Numbered from the stretch's first letter, positions 53,701-58,377 are shown. The stretch: DNA of 64,000 nucleotides from Kryptolebias marmoratus (GCF_001649575.2 NC_051436.1:5101238-5165237), one strand, 5' to 3'. Notes: generated by a model not told the origin, from the sequence alone. Numbers and translations are program-made.

Positions 53701-53775
53701 CGCCGGGAGGCAGTTCCCGTAGAGCAGACAGCAGAAGACCGGGACCAGAACCAGCACCACACCGCCGGGACTCAT
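1..53775 (-). CDS. Class 4-like semaphorin, N-terminal part (signal peptide, Sema, PSI); 3' end outside window
   Basis: A split gene read from high to low coordinates. Coding exons: 53775-53682, 10268-10123, 8733-8674, 5039-4941, 3872-3761, 3645-3526, 3416-3262, 3053-2872, 2290-2149, 2067-1854, 963-854, 758-607, 214-159, and tentatively 16-1. All junctions are GT/AG and phases agree throughout, giving about 552 residues. Seen: signal peptide (residues 1-20), Sema propeller (about 33-495) with family signatures [66 protein letters not shown] and PTPRPGQC, then a PSI domain from about residue 497. Known for the family: semaphorins are guidance ligands for plexins, and class 4 members are single-pass membrane proteins with Sema, PSI, Ig and a tail. 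Inference: class 4 is chosen from overall similarity (RVARVCKxDVGG, TFLKAQL, FTSQW). I suspect Sema4E, but Sema4A or Sema4B relatives are not excluded. The Ig, transmembrane and cytoplasmic exons would lie beyond position 1. Confidence 0.9.
159..214 (-). CDS. Semaphorin coding exon 13: end of PSI / linker
   Basis: A 56-base exon whose first base completes Asp529. It encodes [18 protein letters not shown], then one leftover base. A single cysteine in K-K-C-G fits the last PSI/linker cysteine (compare xDLCSA in class 4). The acceptor is GTTTCAG|C and the donor is GAAC|GTAAGT. The short length and lack of a strong signature make it less certain than its neighbours, but splice sites and phase fit. 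Confidence 0.75.
215..606 (-). other. Semaphorin intron 12
   Basis: 392 bases, AT-rich, GT-AG. Nothing else was recognised in it. Confidence 0.78.
607..758 (-). CDS. Semaphorin coding exon 12: end of Sema, start of PSI
   Basis: 152 bases, residues 479-528 plus two bases. The end of the last propeller blade ([17 protein letters not shown]) runs into the PSI domain [20 protein letters not shown], with spacing C-x5-C-x2-C-x8-C-x-W as in other semaphorins, then [10 protein letters not shown]. The usual class 4 motif LARDPYCAW is replaced by [10 protein letters not shown], so this PSI is divergent. The acceptor is TTTTCAG|GGC and the donor is GCAGA|GTGAGT. Confidence 0.9.
854..963 (-). CDS. Semaphorin coding exon 11
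   Basis: 110 bases, residues 442 (split Asp) to 478. It encodes [34 protein letters not shown]. Matches (S/G)T-x-x-G-x-L-H-K-A and the E-E-x-Q-x-F-x-x-x-E-P-V-x-x-x-x-L segment. NTT is a potential glycosylation site. The acceptor is TTGTTGCAG|AC and the donor is CATCAG|GTAAAG. A CTCF-consensus sequence overlaps codons at 937-950. Confidence 0.92.
937..950 (-). promoter_or_regulatory. CTCF-consensus match inside coding exon 11
   Basis: The minus strand reads CCACCAGGTGGCAG, matching every position of the core CCASYAGRKGGCRS. A motif match only. Confidence 0.45.
964..1853 (-). other. Semaphorin intron 10
   Basis: 890 bases bounded by GT-AG, AT-rich. No repeat or coding similarity was recognised. 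Confidence 0.8.
1854..2067 (-). CDS. Semaphorin coding exon 10
   Basis: 214 bases, residues 371-441 plus one base. It encodes [20 protein letters not shown], then [31 protein letters not shown] and LHLGT. (L)PDKxLxFxxDHPLMxxxV and YTxxAV are hallmark class 4 sequences. The acceptor is CTTTTAG|TGT and the donor is ACAG|GTGAGG. Confidence 0.93.
2149..2290 (-). CDS. Semaphorin coding exon 9
   Basis: 142 bases, residues 324-370, preceded by the last base of Trp323. It encodes [20 protein letters not shown], then [13 protein letters not shown] and [13 protein letters not shown]-x-(F/Y)-x-L-x-D-I and P-x-P-R-P-G are conserved in the family. The acceptor is TTTTACAG|GG and the donor is CAG|GTACTG. 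Confidence 0.93.
2291..2871 (-). other. Semaphorin intron 8
   Basis: 581 bases bounded by GT and AG, with a short A-rich/CA stretch near 2628-2650. Nothing else was recognised. Confidence 0.8.
2872..3053 (-). CDS. Semaphorin coding exon 8
   Basis: 182 bases, residues 263-322 plus two bases. It encodes [20 protein letters not shown], then [19 protein letters not shown] and FYGLFTSQ. Matches the class 4 segment (K)[23 protein letters not shown]. Trp323 is completed by exon 9. The acceptor is CATTTAG|TCT and the donor is CAGTG|GTAAGC. Confidence 0.93.
3054..3261 (-). other. Semaphorin intron 7 with a repeat fragment
   Basis: A 208-base intron. About 3125-3200 matches the 3' part of the dispersed repeat also found at 19.2, 28.2, 33.1 and 46.7 kb (shared pieces: ataaaatc, ggttcatga, gacagacaaacaagt). 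Confidence 0.7.
3262..3416 (-). CDS. Semaphorin coding exon 7
   Basis: 155 bases, residues 211 (split) to 262. It encodes DPKFVSSSF, then [15 protein letters not shown] and [15 protein letters not shown]-(I/V)-Y-F-F-F-(T/S)-E is one of the strongest Sema-domain signatures. The acceptor is TTGATTTAG|AT and the donor is TGCAAG|GTAAGC, in phase 0 after Lys262. Confidence 0.94.
3526..3645 (-). CDS. Semaphorin coding exon 6
   Basis: 120 bases, residues 171 (split) to 210 plus one base. It encodes [14 protein letters not shown] followed by [10 protein letters not shown] and then [10 protein letters not shown]. The D-G-x-L-Y-(T/S)-x(4)-NFLG and R-T-E-x(4)-WL motifs are the class 4 pattern. The stretch after NFLG differs from the usual SEPxIxR in mammalian class 4 proteins and may be a lineage feature. 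The acceptor is TCTAG|AC and the donor is AGTG|GTGAGA. Confidence 0.9.
3761..3872 (-). CDS. Semaphorin coding exon 5
   Basis: 112 bases, residues 134-170 plus one base. The key segment is [20 protein letters not shown], matching the family motif (D/E)GKGRCPFDPxxxxTAVxVDG. The donor splits the VMA-D-G motif (ATG GCA G|GTAGGT) and exon 6 completes Asp171. The acceptor is CTGCAG|GAA. Confidence 0.92.
3873..4940 (-). other. Semaphorin intron 4
   Basis: A 1,068-base GT-AG intron between exons 4 and 5. No repeat or coding signal was recognised. Confidence 0.85.
4941..5039 (-). CDS. Semaphorin coding exon 4
   Basis: 99 bases, residues 101-133, phase 0-0. It encodes [20 protein letters not shown], then CGT, then [10 protein letters not shown]. 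The C-x-N-Y-I-R-L-L and CGT-x-AFxPxC signatures are diagnostic for the Sema domain and carry conserved disulphide cysteines. The acceptor is CCCCCTGCAG|GAG and the donor is CTG|GTAAGA. Confidence 0.92.
6908..7121. mobile_element. Palindromic hAT-like MITE, copy 1
   Basis: A 214-bp element with long terminal inverted repeats. The left end caggggtggccaatcctggt and the right end (reversed) caggggtcagcaatcctggt match, and the matching continues through TCCTCxAGGGCCACCATCCTGC to the middle. It has no coding capacity. CAGGGGT-type ends are typical of hAT-family non-autonomous elements. The flanking 8-mers match only partly (about 4 of 8), so the target duplication is decayed or misplaced. It lies in semaphorin intron 3. 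Confidence 0.8.
7212..7645. mobile_element. 434-bp TGTCA...TGACA-type dispersed repeat, copy A
   Basis: Starts TGTCATGGTGGGTGGAGAAG and ends in CCCGACA. It shares its whole length with copy B at 49025, including gaacccagagcgcagactca and gatgaccgggttttaaa. Non-coding. The superfamily is not determined; short inverted ends suggest a DNA-type non-autonomous element. It lies in semaphorin intron 3. Confidence 0.7.
8674..8733 (-). CDS. Semaphorin coding exon 3
   Basis: A 60-base microexon coding exactly 20 residues (81-100), [20 protein letters not shown], with phase 0 at both ends. The pattern W-x(6-8)-C-x-x-K-G-K matches the class 4 segment that supplies the first conserved cysteine of the Sema domain (compare SECAFKKKSNE in Sema4A). 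The acceptor is CTTTCAG|ATT and the donor is GAG|GTGAGA. It is too short to stand out as an ORF and was found by looking for the expected motif between exons 2 and 4. Confidence 0.88.
9069..9559 (+). mobile_element. RTE-like LINE 3' fragment with (GATG)n tail
   Basis: Two reading frames show the C-terminal part of a fish non-LTR retrotransposon protein: [20 protein letters not shown] and AGLSLRDK at 9100-9190, then the [12 protein letters not shown] region at about 9275-9312, and [14 protein letters not shown] sequence decayed across frames. It ends in about 14 GATG units (9503-9559). A GATG-repeat 3' tail is what I recall for Rex3/RTE elements. It is frameshifted and 5'-truncated, so it is dead. 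It sits in intron 2, antisense to the host gene. Confidence 0.75.
9503..9559. repeat. (GATG)14 microsatellite, LINE tail
   Basis: Uninterrupted tetranucleotide run directly continuing the LINE fragment. Confidence 0.95.
10123..10268 (-). CDS. Semaphorin coding exon 2: start of Sema domain
   Basis: This 146-base exon covers residues 32 (split) to 80. It carries the first propeller strands, including [10 protein letters not shown] and the family hallmark [13 protein letters not shown] (compare LYVGAREAxxAL in other class 4 proteins). NFS is a potential N-glycosylation site. The acceptor is CTGCAG|GC and the donor is AAAAAG|GTGATA, ending in phase 0 after Lys80. The peptide joins to exon 1 as LPGLDG|TILGPE. 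The linker between the signal peptide and the GAR motif is shorter than in most mammalian class 4 proteins. Confidence 0.9.
10976..10998. repeat. (TG)n microsatellite
   Basis: About 11 TG units. Confidence 0.9.
13375..13405. repeat. (AC)15 microsatellite
   Basis: Uninterrupted dinucleotide run. Confidence 0.95.
13773..13795. repeat. (TG)n microsatellite
   Basis: About 11 TG units. Confidence 0.9.
19188..19478 (+). repeat. Unnamed dispersed repeat, copy at 19.2 kb (first of a tandem pair)
   Basis: Shares an ordered series of words with copies at 28.2, 33.1 and 46.7 kb: caatatcttgagcatctg, ctcagcaactaccacatcaa, attttagg, agctgtggcagccat, ggattgact, ttaaaatccatccagtgct, gacagacaaacaagt. I know this pattern as common in fish genomes but cannot name it. 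Confidence 0.6.
19479..19700 (+). repeat. Unnamed dispersed repeat, second tandem copy
   Basis: Immediately follows the first copy in the same orientation, restarting with gatcttgtgcaacgag, actctcatctacaaccactt and attgactgaattatagccat. The middle part is shortened. Confidence 0.55.
19701..23410. other. Intron 1 segment, no gene recognised
   Basis: AT-rich. It contains the DR1 at 22040. A word caatccaagatggc near 21823 may be the remnant of an inverted copy of the unnamed repeat. Confidence 0.55.
22040..22052 (+). promoter_or_regulatory. DR1 nuclear-receptor element
   Basis: AGGTCAAAGGTCA: two perfect half-sites with one-base spacing, in intron 1. Confidence 0.35.
23411..23486 (+). mobile_element. 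LINE/SINE tail fragment
   Basis: The segment gctggaaatcagctccagct, then ccctgcgactctgtacagga and gaaaatggatggatg, is a tail motif repeated all over fish genomes. Only the end of the element is present. Confidence 0.55.
23625..23801. mobile_element. Palindromic hAT-like MITE, copy 2, with 8-bp target duplication
   Basis: A 177-bp element of the same family. The ends are cagtggtgtccagt... and its inverse. It is flanked by atctaaag (23617-23624) and atctaaaa (23802-23809), seven of eight identical, which fits the 8-bp duplication of hAT transposition. It lies inside semaphorin intron 1. Confidence 0.85.
25290..25380 (+). mobile_element. L2-like LINE 3' end with (ATTG)n tail
   Basis: tgtaaagcaccttgaaatgc, then tgctgaaatgtgctatacaa and ataaaa, followed by five TTGA units. 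This is the typical 3' end of fish L2/CR1-type elements. Confidence 0.65.
25381..28194. other. Intron 1 segment, no gene recognised
   Basis: AT-rich, with the (AT)n run at 27472. Nothing else was recognised. Confidence 0.55.
27472..27493. repeat. (AT)n microsatellite
   Basis: About 11 AT units after a run of A. Confidence 0.9.
28195..28565 (+). repeat. Unnamed dispersed repeat, copy at 28.2 kb
   Basis: The same ordered words: tgactgtcagctacaatcac, tagctgtggcggccatcttg, aattggattgact, ttaaaatccatctactggtt, catgagatat, agatagacaaataaacgcac. Confidence 0.6.
28566..30734. other. Intron 1 segment, no gene recognised
   Basis: Several short interrupted CA stretches near 28.93-29.14 kb. No coding or repeat family was recognised. 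Confidence 0.55.
30735..30892. mobile_element. Palindromic hAT-like MITE, copy 3 (shortened)
   Basis: About 158 bp with the same inverted arms (GGCAATCCTGGTCCTCGAGG on the left, CAGGACCAGGGTTGCC on the right) but a shorter centre. It ends two bases before the first 311-bp tRNA duplication unit. Confidence 0.78.
30972..31043 (-). tRNA. tRNA-Ala (anticodon CGC), copy 1
   Basis: 72 nt forming a complete cloverleaf: acceptor GGGGATG/CATCTCC with one G-U pair; D arm GCTC/GAGC; anticodon arm CGTGC/GTATG around loop TTCGCAT (anticodon CGC); T arm CTGGG/CCCAG around TTCAATC; discriminator A. The A box (TAGCTCAGTGG) and B box (GGTTCAATCC) are present. It lies in intron 1 on the host strand. No run of four or more T follows closely on the minus strand, so termination may be weak. 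Confidence 0.93.
31283..31354 (-). tRNA. tRNA-Ala (anticodon CGC), copy 2
   Basis: 72 nt, differing from copy 1 at two positions (D arm GTTC instead of GCTC, and variable loop AGGTC instead of AGGGC). It has the same anticodon CGC and intact T and acceptor stems. A TTTT terminator lies five bases after the gene (31275-31278 in plus coordinates). It is part of the second 311-bp unit. Confidence 0.93.
31488..31533. mobile_element. Solo right arm of the same MITE
   Basis: A single arm (ttaggatagtggccctccag, then gaccaggattgcccacc) without its partner. It lies between the second tRNA gene and the Tc1 fossil. Confidence 0.65.
31545..31835 (-). pseudogene. Tc1/mariner transposase fossil
   Basis: The minus strand holds the transposase core [11 protein letters not shown] at about 31820-31788, then a decayed middle, then [17 protein letters not shown] at about 31596-31546. 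The order and distance (about 85 codons) fit the Tc1 transposase C-terminal half, where S-P-D-L-N-P-I-E carries the last catalytic glutamate. A stop, frameshifts and a 15-A run break it. The plus-strand ORF here is a shadow. Confidence 0.75.
32455..32539. promoter_or_regulatory. ZNF143-like / CRE / GC-box cluster in intron 1
   Basis: Plus strand: atttcccacgatgccttgc at 32455-32473 resembles the ZNF143 (Staf) site; tgacg and cgtca half-sites face each other at 32491-32504; a GC box ggcggggc is at 32532-32539. The cluster sits in otherwise AT-rich intron sequence. Confidence 0.35.
33090..33370 (+). repeat. Unnamed dispersed repeat, copy at 33.1 kb
   Basis: Words: tcttgcagtatcatgag, actctcagctactaccacat, caaattttagctcaatat, ttcattaaaatttgtcaagt, ggttcatgag, tgacagacacaaacagc, ttcagcggagggtgac. 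Confidence 0.6.
33599..33641. repeat. (GT)21 microsatellite
   Basis: The longest uninterrupted GT run in the window. The valine/cysteine-rich ORF that crosses it is an artefact. Confidence 0.95.
34085..34205 (+). repeat. Dispersed repeat shared with 47.0 kb
   Basis: tctccaaactgaagtcatac ... aagaactac ... gatctgaactatc parallels tctccaagctgaggtcattc ... aaaaagttatctac ... cccgaactatcccttta at 47013-47120. Confidence 0.5.
34290..34445 (+). repeat. Dispersed fish repeat (gaaacgt...gaagtccag motif)
   Basis: agaagtgaaacgttttctga, aaacagaagtccagctgctt, ctgttcaaacctaccaggat and gaagactgagaacctgaaca are words I know from a very common fish interspersed repeat; its class is not determined here. Confidence 0.45.
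35506..35526. repeat. (AC)n microsatellite
   Basis: About 10 units. Confidence 0.9.
35765..35935. promoter_or_regulatory. Possible enhancer with three TALE-type sites
   Basis: A GC-richer, non-repetitive block with CTGTCA (MEIS/TGIF core) at 35772, 35837 and 35897 in one orientation, plus GATA-type TTATCT at 35822. Inference from motif clustering only. Confidence 0.25.
38613..38703 (-). mobile_element. tRNA-derived SINE fragment
   Basis: On the minus strand a B-box-like gggattcgatcccc follows a gtggctaggatgagagg A-box-like start about 45 bases upstream. A decayed version of the fish SINE word gtcyttgggcaagacac follows (cgtctttggacgtaacac). Identification is by pattern only. Confidence 0.5.
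38775..39115. mobile_element. Diverged repeat related in layout to the TGTCA family
   Basis: Shares the layout of copies A and B (cagactgatg, a T/A-rich segment, then ggctgtcg..gcagcaaa, then a GGTTTATAAAGACC-like segment) and some words with 58378-58790. Its ends are not clear. Confidence 0.4.
39904..39926. repeat. (CA)n microsatellite
   Basis: About 11 units, one of several CA runs between 39.6 and 39.94 kb. Confidence 0.9.
40470..40660 (+). mobile_element. RTE-like LINE fragment, eroded copy
   Basis: Shares with the copy at 9069 the words gtctgataggatg (from G-V-x-L-I-R-M), agggattac, tctggcctgg and gaatccccccaggagg, with large deletions between them. Confidence 0.5.
42530..42551. repeat. 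(CCT)n run in a pyrimidine-rich stretch
   Basis: About 7 CCT units within a longer C/T-rich block (42480-42575). Confidence 0.85.
43217..43237. repeat. (CA)n microsatellite
   Basis: About 10 units. Further CA/GT runs lie at 43567-43583 and 43781-43801. Confidence 0.9.
43781..43801. repeat. (AC)n microsatellite
   Basis: Uninterrupted run of about 10 units. Confidence 0.9.
45053..45070. other. Assembly gap (18 N) in C-rich sequence
   Basis: N bases flanked on both sides by CCCCACC repeats. The minus strand is a strong G-quadruplex candidate, which may explain the sequencing failure. Confidence 0.98.
46672..47005 (+). repeat. Unnamed dispersed repeat, copy at 46.7 kb
   Basis: Words: aaattttagctcagtagctt, aaaactgactgagttatacc, ttggctgtggcagccatctt, attgagtccaa, ttttgctaacag, atggcgggtgataatt. 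Confidence 0.6.
47013..47120 (+). repeat. Dispersed repeat shared with 34.1 kb
   Basis: See the copy at 34085. It directly follows the unnamed repeat ending at 47005, so the two may be parts of one longer family. Confidence 0.5.
47491..47542. repeat. (AATG)13 microsatellite
   Basis: A tetranucleotide run with one AATA variant unit near its start. Confidence 0.95.
47718..47769. repeat. Compound (GT)n(GA)n microsatellite
   Basis: About 8 GT units pass directly into about 18 GA units with one GG interruption. Confidence 0.93.
49025..49461. mobile_element. 437-bp TGTCAG...CTGACA dispersed repeat, copy B
   Basis: The second copy of the element at 7212-7645, in the same orientation, with clean TGTCAG and CTGACA ends. 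Differences are scattered substitutions and small indels. It lies inside intron 1. Confidence 0.72.
49462..51834. other. Intron 1 segment, no gene recognised
   Basis: AT-rich intronic sequence without recognised repeats or exons. Confidence 0.5.
51835..52020. repeat. Possible gagccgagt-type dispersed repeat
   Basis: ggatcgactcgagtagagcc, gagtcaaggggaaaagggcc and ataaacgtagtatcttactg resemble a fish repeat built on gagccgag/ctcgactcg words. This is pattern recognition only; the ends are unknown. Confidence 0.35.
53682..53775 (-). CDS. Semaphorin coding exon 1: signal peptide
   Basis: This exon encodes 31 residues plus one base of the next codon. ATG at 53775-53773 is the first ATG in its frame; the frame stays open upstream without another ATG. 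The context has A at -3. The peptide [20 protein letters not shown] is a typical secretory signal, with a hydrophobic core and then a polar, Cys/Pro-containing stretch. The donor is G|GTGAGT (GT at 53681-53680). The single G left over pairs in phase with GC at the start of exon 2 to make Gly32. The 5' UTR and start of transcription are not defined. The exon sits in a CpG-rich stretch consistent with a promoter. Confidence 0.82.
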
Positions 53776-54243
53776 CCTGTCGTCGGCACCGTCCCCAAAG
53801 CCGCTGGAGATCTGGTTTCTGCACCAACAGCTGCGATGCGTCCCGATCCTCCTGGTCCGGGTTTGCGCAAGGTTATCCGAACTGGACACGGCTCGCGGGC
53901 CGGCACAAGAACGAACAAGTTGATCTGGTCACGTTTAAATATTTTTTTCACAAAAATAAATAAATAAACGCGTTTTGTTTTGTTGTTTTCCTACAGGTTA
54001 GTGTTTCCCCCGAGCTGCCATCCACACAAAGCGCACAGAGGAGCTGGGTGCATTTACTACTAAGAGAAATTCGGGATGGGTTTGTTAGAATTGTGGTGCG
54101 TTCAGGGCACCAGCCTGTAAGTTAAAGCCGCACTGGCTGCCGTGCAGGAATAACGTCCTCTGTCCCGGGTTGGTAATCCGTGCAGCCTCGCTGTTTCCTC
54201 CGGTCACTCTGTCGCTGAGCCTGCCCCGCAACAAGAACCAAAC

Positions 54244-54292
54244 CTTCCTCCTTCCTCCTCCTCCTCTTCTTCTTCTTCTTCTCTTTTCTTTA
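54244..54292. repeat. Polypyrimidine (CCT/CTT)n tract
   Basis: About 49 bases of almost pure C/T on the plus strand (TTCCTCC, then CTC and TTC units). The mirror-like polypurine strand could form H-DNA. It lies in the promoter-like region. Confidence 0.85.
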
Positions 54293-54412
54293 ATGTGTCG
54301 GAGTTAATTCAAACAGGAAAATCATGTTGTAGGTTCGTCTTGGTTGACGAGCGAGCGCGCGGTGTTGACGGAACTCGCGAGGAGGATGTGCTGCTGTTCT
54401 GTTTCCGAGGCG

Positions 54413-54458
54413 GTGTGTGTGCGCGTGTGTGTGTGTGTGCGTGCGTGTGTGTGTGTGT
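54413..54458. repeat. (GT/GC)n alternating purine-pyrimidine tract
   Basis: 46 bases of uninterrupted purine/pyrimidine alternation (GT repeats interrupted by GCGC and GCGTGC) inside the CpG-rich region, about 640 bases upstream of the ATG. Such tracts are classical Z-DNA-prone sequence. Confidence 0.9.
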
Positions 54459-54560
54459 TTAAGGTCGGGCGCCCCGCCCTCTCTGGGAGCTCGGCGGGAG
54501 GGATTCCAGGTAAAACAATGATGTCACGGGCAGCAGGTGCACGCGCTATAACCTATTTGT

Positions 54561-57500
54561 CTTCAGAAAGCATGGTGATATAAAGTTCCAGTTTAACTTG
54601 TCTGACTTTTAACTCTTTCATAAATTTATATATATATATTAGTAGCTAATAAATAATAAAGTAATAGGACGTAAAATTGAAAGGGTTCCAATGCAGCTCG
54701 TGCTCAAAACTCCAACAGAAACTACGCAATATTCTAAGAAATAATACCTGCATTTTGTTGTATGAACTGTATAAGAAGTGTGAAGAGAAGCAAGATAAAG
54801 TTAAAGCTGCTGCCAGTGGCTTCATTATGGTCACCATGGTAACCACATGCATGCAAACTATAATAGTAGTACAATAATATGATTTTGAAATATTTCTGAT
54901 TTCACATGTTTGTCATCTGTGATAAAAATTTAAAAAACATTAAACAGGCATTGTTCTTTACCAAAACTATATGGTATAAATTGCAATGAATTTGCAAAAT
55001 CAGCATAGTCATGTTTTGTTGCCAACAATTACGAGTCGTTTGTTTACATTTGAGCACTGAGGAGAGTAGAGAGTGTTGAAGCAAAATTTGGGGGCTAAGA
55101 TCAGATGAAATGAGCTGTGCAGAGATATACTAAACTGCTACTTACTAGTTTTTGCTGTAAACAAAGGCAAGGCAAGGAAAACTTGTTTTATAACACAATT
55201 GTTACAAAAACCCTGATCAGTTTGAGCTACATTAACCCCCAAATATTCAAATAACGATTTAAAAATTGTGTTAGAAGTCTAAAATTCACATCAAAAACAT
55301 TGAAAAACTGCCTATTTTGACAACCATTATGGCTTTTATACAGAAACAAACTAAAAATTAGGCTTTAAACAAACAGTTGCTGTGTTAAAACTGTAAATTC
55401 AAGCCTACCATGGCTCATAAGATCTACCCAGACCGTAATATCTAAAATAAAGATAATTATACATGTATTTATTTATTTAAAATCTCTAATAAAACAGCAG
55501 TTTCACAAATAGGTGGTTGAAAAAACCCTTTTCAAGCAGGCTTTTAGTCTTTAATTTAATTAATTGTGCACCAGCTATTAGCTTCCTTACTTTCCCGCTT
55601 CACTTTTTTTTTTTCTCTCCCAGGAGGAGAACAGCCCGCTTTGCAAAGCTGAAAAACAGATTTCACGGGATGCGGGCGCAGACATGTATCCCATCATCTG
55701 AATAAAGGGAGGGGTCACCGAGGAGCCCAGATTAAAGGATTTGCTGAAGTGAAGTGGGTGAAGGAGGAGGAGAGCCGGGGTCAGAGGTCAGGTAACGATG
55801 TTCAAGAGAAGCCGAAGGGAGCTGAGGGGCGAGCGGCGCCATCTCTACTCGAGCCTGATTAACCTCAAGCTGTGCGTGTCCCATCTTTATGCAGCCAGTG
55901 ACTTTTGAATGGCTAAACATGACTCTATGGAACAAAAGATGTCTTCATCAGGGACAAACAACCGCAGCCTTTGGAGCTCAGGGCGTTTACTAAAGAACCA
56001 CCCATTACTTTTCGGGTGGAGAGCACATTTATCAATGTCATTGTTGATTTGTTTTTATCCAAGCTGTCCGTCACTTTTGATGATTGCATATATGGGGTGT
56101 GATAATTACTAAGCTTGGCTGCTGCCCCCTACTGGGCAGGTGAAGCAAAAACATATTTAAACCTCTATTTTGTAGATTTAACAGCAAGTAATAGATGTGG
56201 AATTCAGAACAATTGTTTCTTCTGGATCTTTATTAATTAAATCAGAAAAATCTAACTCCAAATGGAGACGCACTGATTGTATCAGACTGATTGAACCCTT
56301 CTAATCAGTCTGCACAAAATGAATCAGTTCAAAACACAAAATTTGCATAAATCCAGTGGTAAAAATTGGCATAAATTACCAACAAGCGCCAATCAGAGAC
56401 TGACATAGTCTTAAAGGGATTGTCACGGCTGCTTATCTGTCCCCAAACATTAATATTCAGTACCTGATGTAAAGAGTCTGCAATCCGTGACCCTGCACTC
56501 CTTTAGTTGATGTCTGTGTCGGTGTGTGTGGCTGCTTATGACACTTGTCTGTAAATCCGTGTTAGGATATACATGCATGGCTGAGTTCGTGTCACCAAAG
56601 ACCAGACGCTGGAGCAGGTTTTTATGGGTCGGCATGAGTGTGCATGCCTGTGACTAATGGTTGAGAGCCACTGGTTGAAGCTGGAGGGAGAATATCGGGG
56701 ATAGAAAGAAGATGAGGACTGACTGGTGACCACCTCCTCCAGTAAATGTAATTATTTGACTCTGAATCAGTCGGGGAGACGCTCCTCGATCAGACACACA
56801 CATGACAGTGACCTTGTCCTTGGATTCAGACACAAACTGTTCTTTGTTCTACAAAATGAAATAATTCTGTTAAAAATCAAGTAAATCTGTGTCTGATCTG
56901 CTGTTTTTGTAGGTAATCACTGTGGTATTTGATTTTTGCAGTCACAGCTTTTGCAAGATGGTCACAAAAGTGAAGAGCCTTCTGCCTCATGGACTCACAC
57001 ACAAACAGAAAAATTTCATTAAGCTAAAAGCTTTCATTTTCCTAATAAAACCCATGATAGAAGCACTGTCTGTATTAATACAGACATGTTGCAAATTAAA
57101 CATATTCTGCTCCTTTTGTGTCTGCCTTCTACATGCAAAAATCTGTTTGAATTTTAAAAAATGAGTTGTGTAGATTTTAAAAACTTCTTTGCCTGTACAT
57201 ATCCTCTAGCTAATTTCCAACTGCTGTCTTCTATGGCACACAAAATACATAAATAACACAGACACAAATCAAAACCAACAAACATAAATGCAGTGTTAAA
57301 ACAACAAAATCAATAAAGCACAAATAAAAACTAAGAATAATAAAAGTAATGGTAAATTAAATTATTAATCTTCAAATCATCCCATCTATAAAATGAAGTA
57401 ATACAAAAGTTTGTACAAAAAGAATAAGAAGAAACAGTTTATGTTCTTGATTGAACATGCACAACATTTTTTAATCTTTATTTTCCATATTTGGCTAGAT

Positions 57501-57708
57501 TCATGCTTGTCCTGTTACCTTTACACAGACATGTGCTCAAAATAATAAATAATTATATAGAGAGAAAAAAAATGAAGTTAATAAACCAATAATGAGAATC
57601 ACTAACTATGCACAGAAGGTCCTTCCTTCGTGTATGATGCATCGTTAGTTTTCAAGTTAACTCCATTTTAGGTTTTGTTGGAATTTCTGCGTTCTTGACT
57701 AGATTTTG
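54561..57708. other. Upstream intergenic segment
   Basis: Holds the CTCF match at 56121 and the imperfect DR1 at 55778. At 55600-55710 the plus strand has a strong acceptor-like tract (tttctctcccag) followed by an AATAAA at 55701, which could be chance. Confidence 0.45.
56121..56137 (-). promoter_or_regulatory. CTCF-consensus match upstream of the gene
   Basis: The minus strand reads GCCCAGTAGGGGGCAGC, a full match to the core consensus, 2.3 kb upstream of the ATG. A motif match only. Confidence 0.5.
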
Positions 57709-58237
57709 TCCGTCCATCCATTTTCTTCCACTTATCCATGATTAGGCACCAGGAGCAACAGGTCCAAGATGGAGACCCAGATGTACCTCTCCACAGTGAT
57801 GTTCTCCAGCTTCTACTGGGGAATCCCATCATGTTCCCAGACCAAAGAGGATATACAGAGTAACCCCTTATGCGTCTTCCCCGGGTCTTTTCCCAGTGGG
57901 ACATGCCTGGAAACCAGGCAGGAAGCATCCGAATTGGATGCCCAAACCAACTCAGCTGACTCCTTTTGATGCTGATGAGCAGCACTTTATCATCAAGGCT
58001 GAGGCCGGCCACCCTTCAGATGAAGCTCATTTCACCTGTTTGTTTCCGGGTTCTTGTTCTTTTGGTCATCATCCATGCCTTATTATCATGGGTGAAGGCT
58101 GAAATGTAGGTGGACCAGTTAATTGAGAGCTTTGCTTTTAGGCTCAACTCCTTCTTCACTATGACACTCTGGAGAAATGCCTTCATTACTATAGATAAAG
58201 CCCAAGTCCACTCCATCCTCAGGAGCAAGACTCAGAC
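57709..58237 (-). mobile_element. RTE-like LINE fragment, antisense copy
   Basis: On the minus strand this encodes pieces of the same LINE protein: MEWTWALSIVMKAFLQSVIV near 58220-58160, MTKRTRTRKQTGEMSFI near 58065, then AGLSLDDK and SQLSWFGHPIRM near 58005-57930. It extends further 5' than the copy at 9069 and ends in a short ccatccatttt tail. It is interrupted by stops and frameshifts. It lies upstream of the semaphorin gene. Confidence 0.75.
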
Positions 58238-58377
58238 AAAGATAAAAATATCAGTTGAAAAACATTTACTGGTCAAAATGAGCCCTAACTTCATGTCTTC
58301 CCACCACTGTCTCTGTCTGGATTTGTTGTTGGTGGGTCTCAAGGATGCAAACTTACACAAGGACTCGATGAGAAGGA

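Larger units (their letters stand above)
53690..54560 (-). promoter_or_regulatory. CpG-rich promoter-like region of the semaphorin gene
   Basis: CpG density is far above the rest of the window (for example gagcgagcgcgcggtg near 54350 and gtcgggcgccccgccc near 54464). The stretch includes a GC-box-like CCCCGCCC at 54472-54479. It covers and lies just upstream (minus sense) of coding exon 1. Inference: this is the main promoter and 5' UTR. The transcription start cannot be fixed; no convincing TATA box at a defined distance was found. It also contains a polypyrimidine run (54244-54292) and an alternating purine/pyrimidine tract (54413-54458). Confidence 0.5.

Noticed and set aside
53595..53967. 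Plus-strand ORFs of 116-122 aa opposite exon 1
   Set aside because: The CpG-rich region leaves the antisense frame open; no recognisable domain.
55600..55710. Possible plus-strand terminal exon (acceptor-like tract plus AATAAA)
   Set aside because: Both signals are common by chance; no upstream exon or coding frame supports a divergent transcript.
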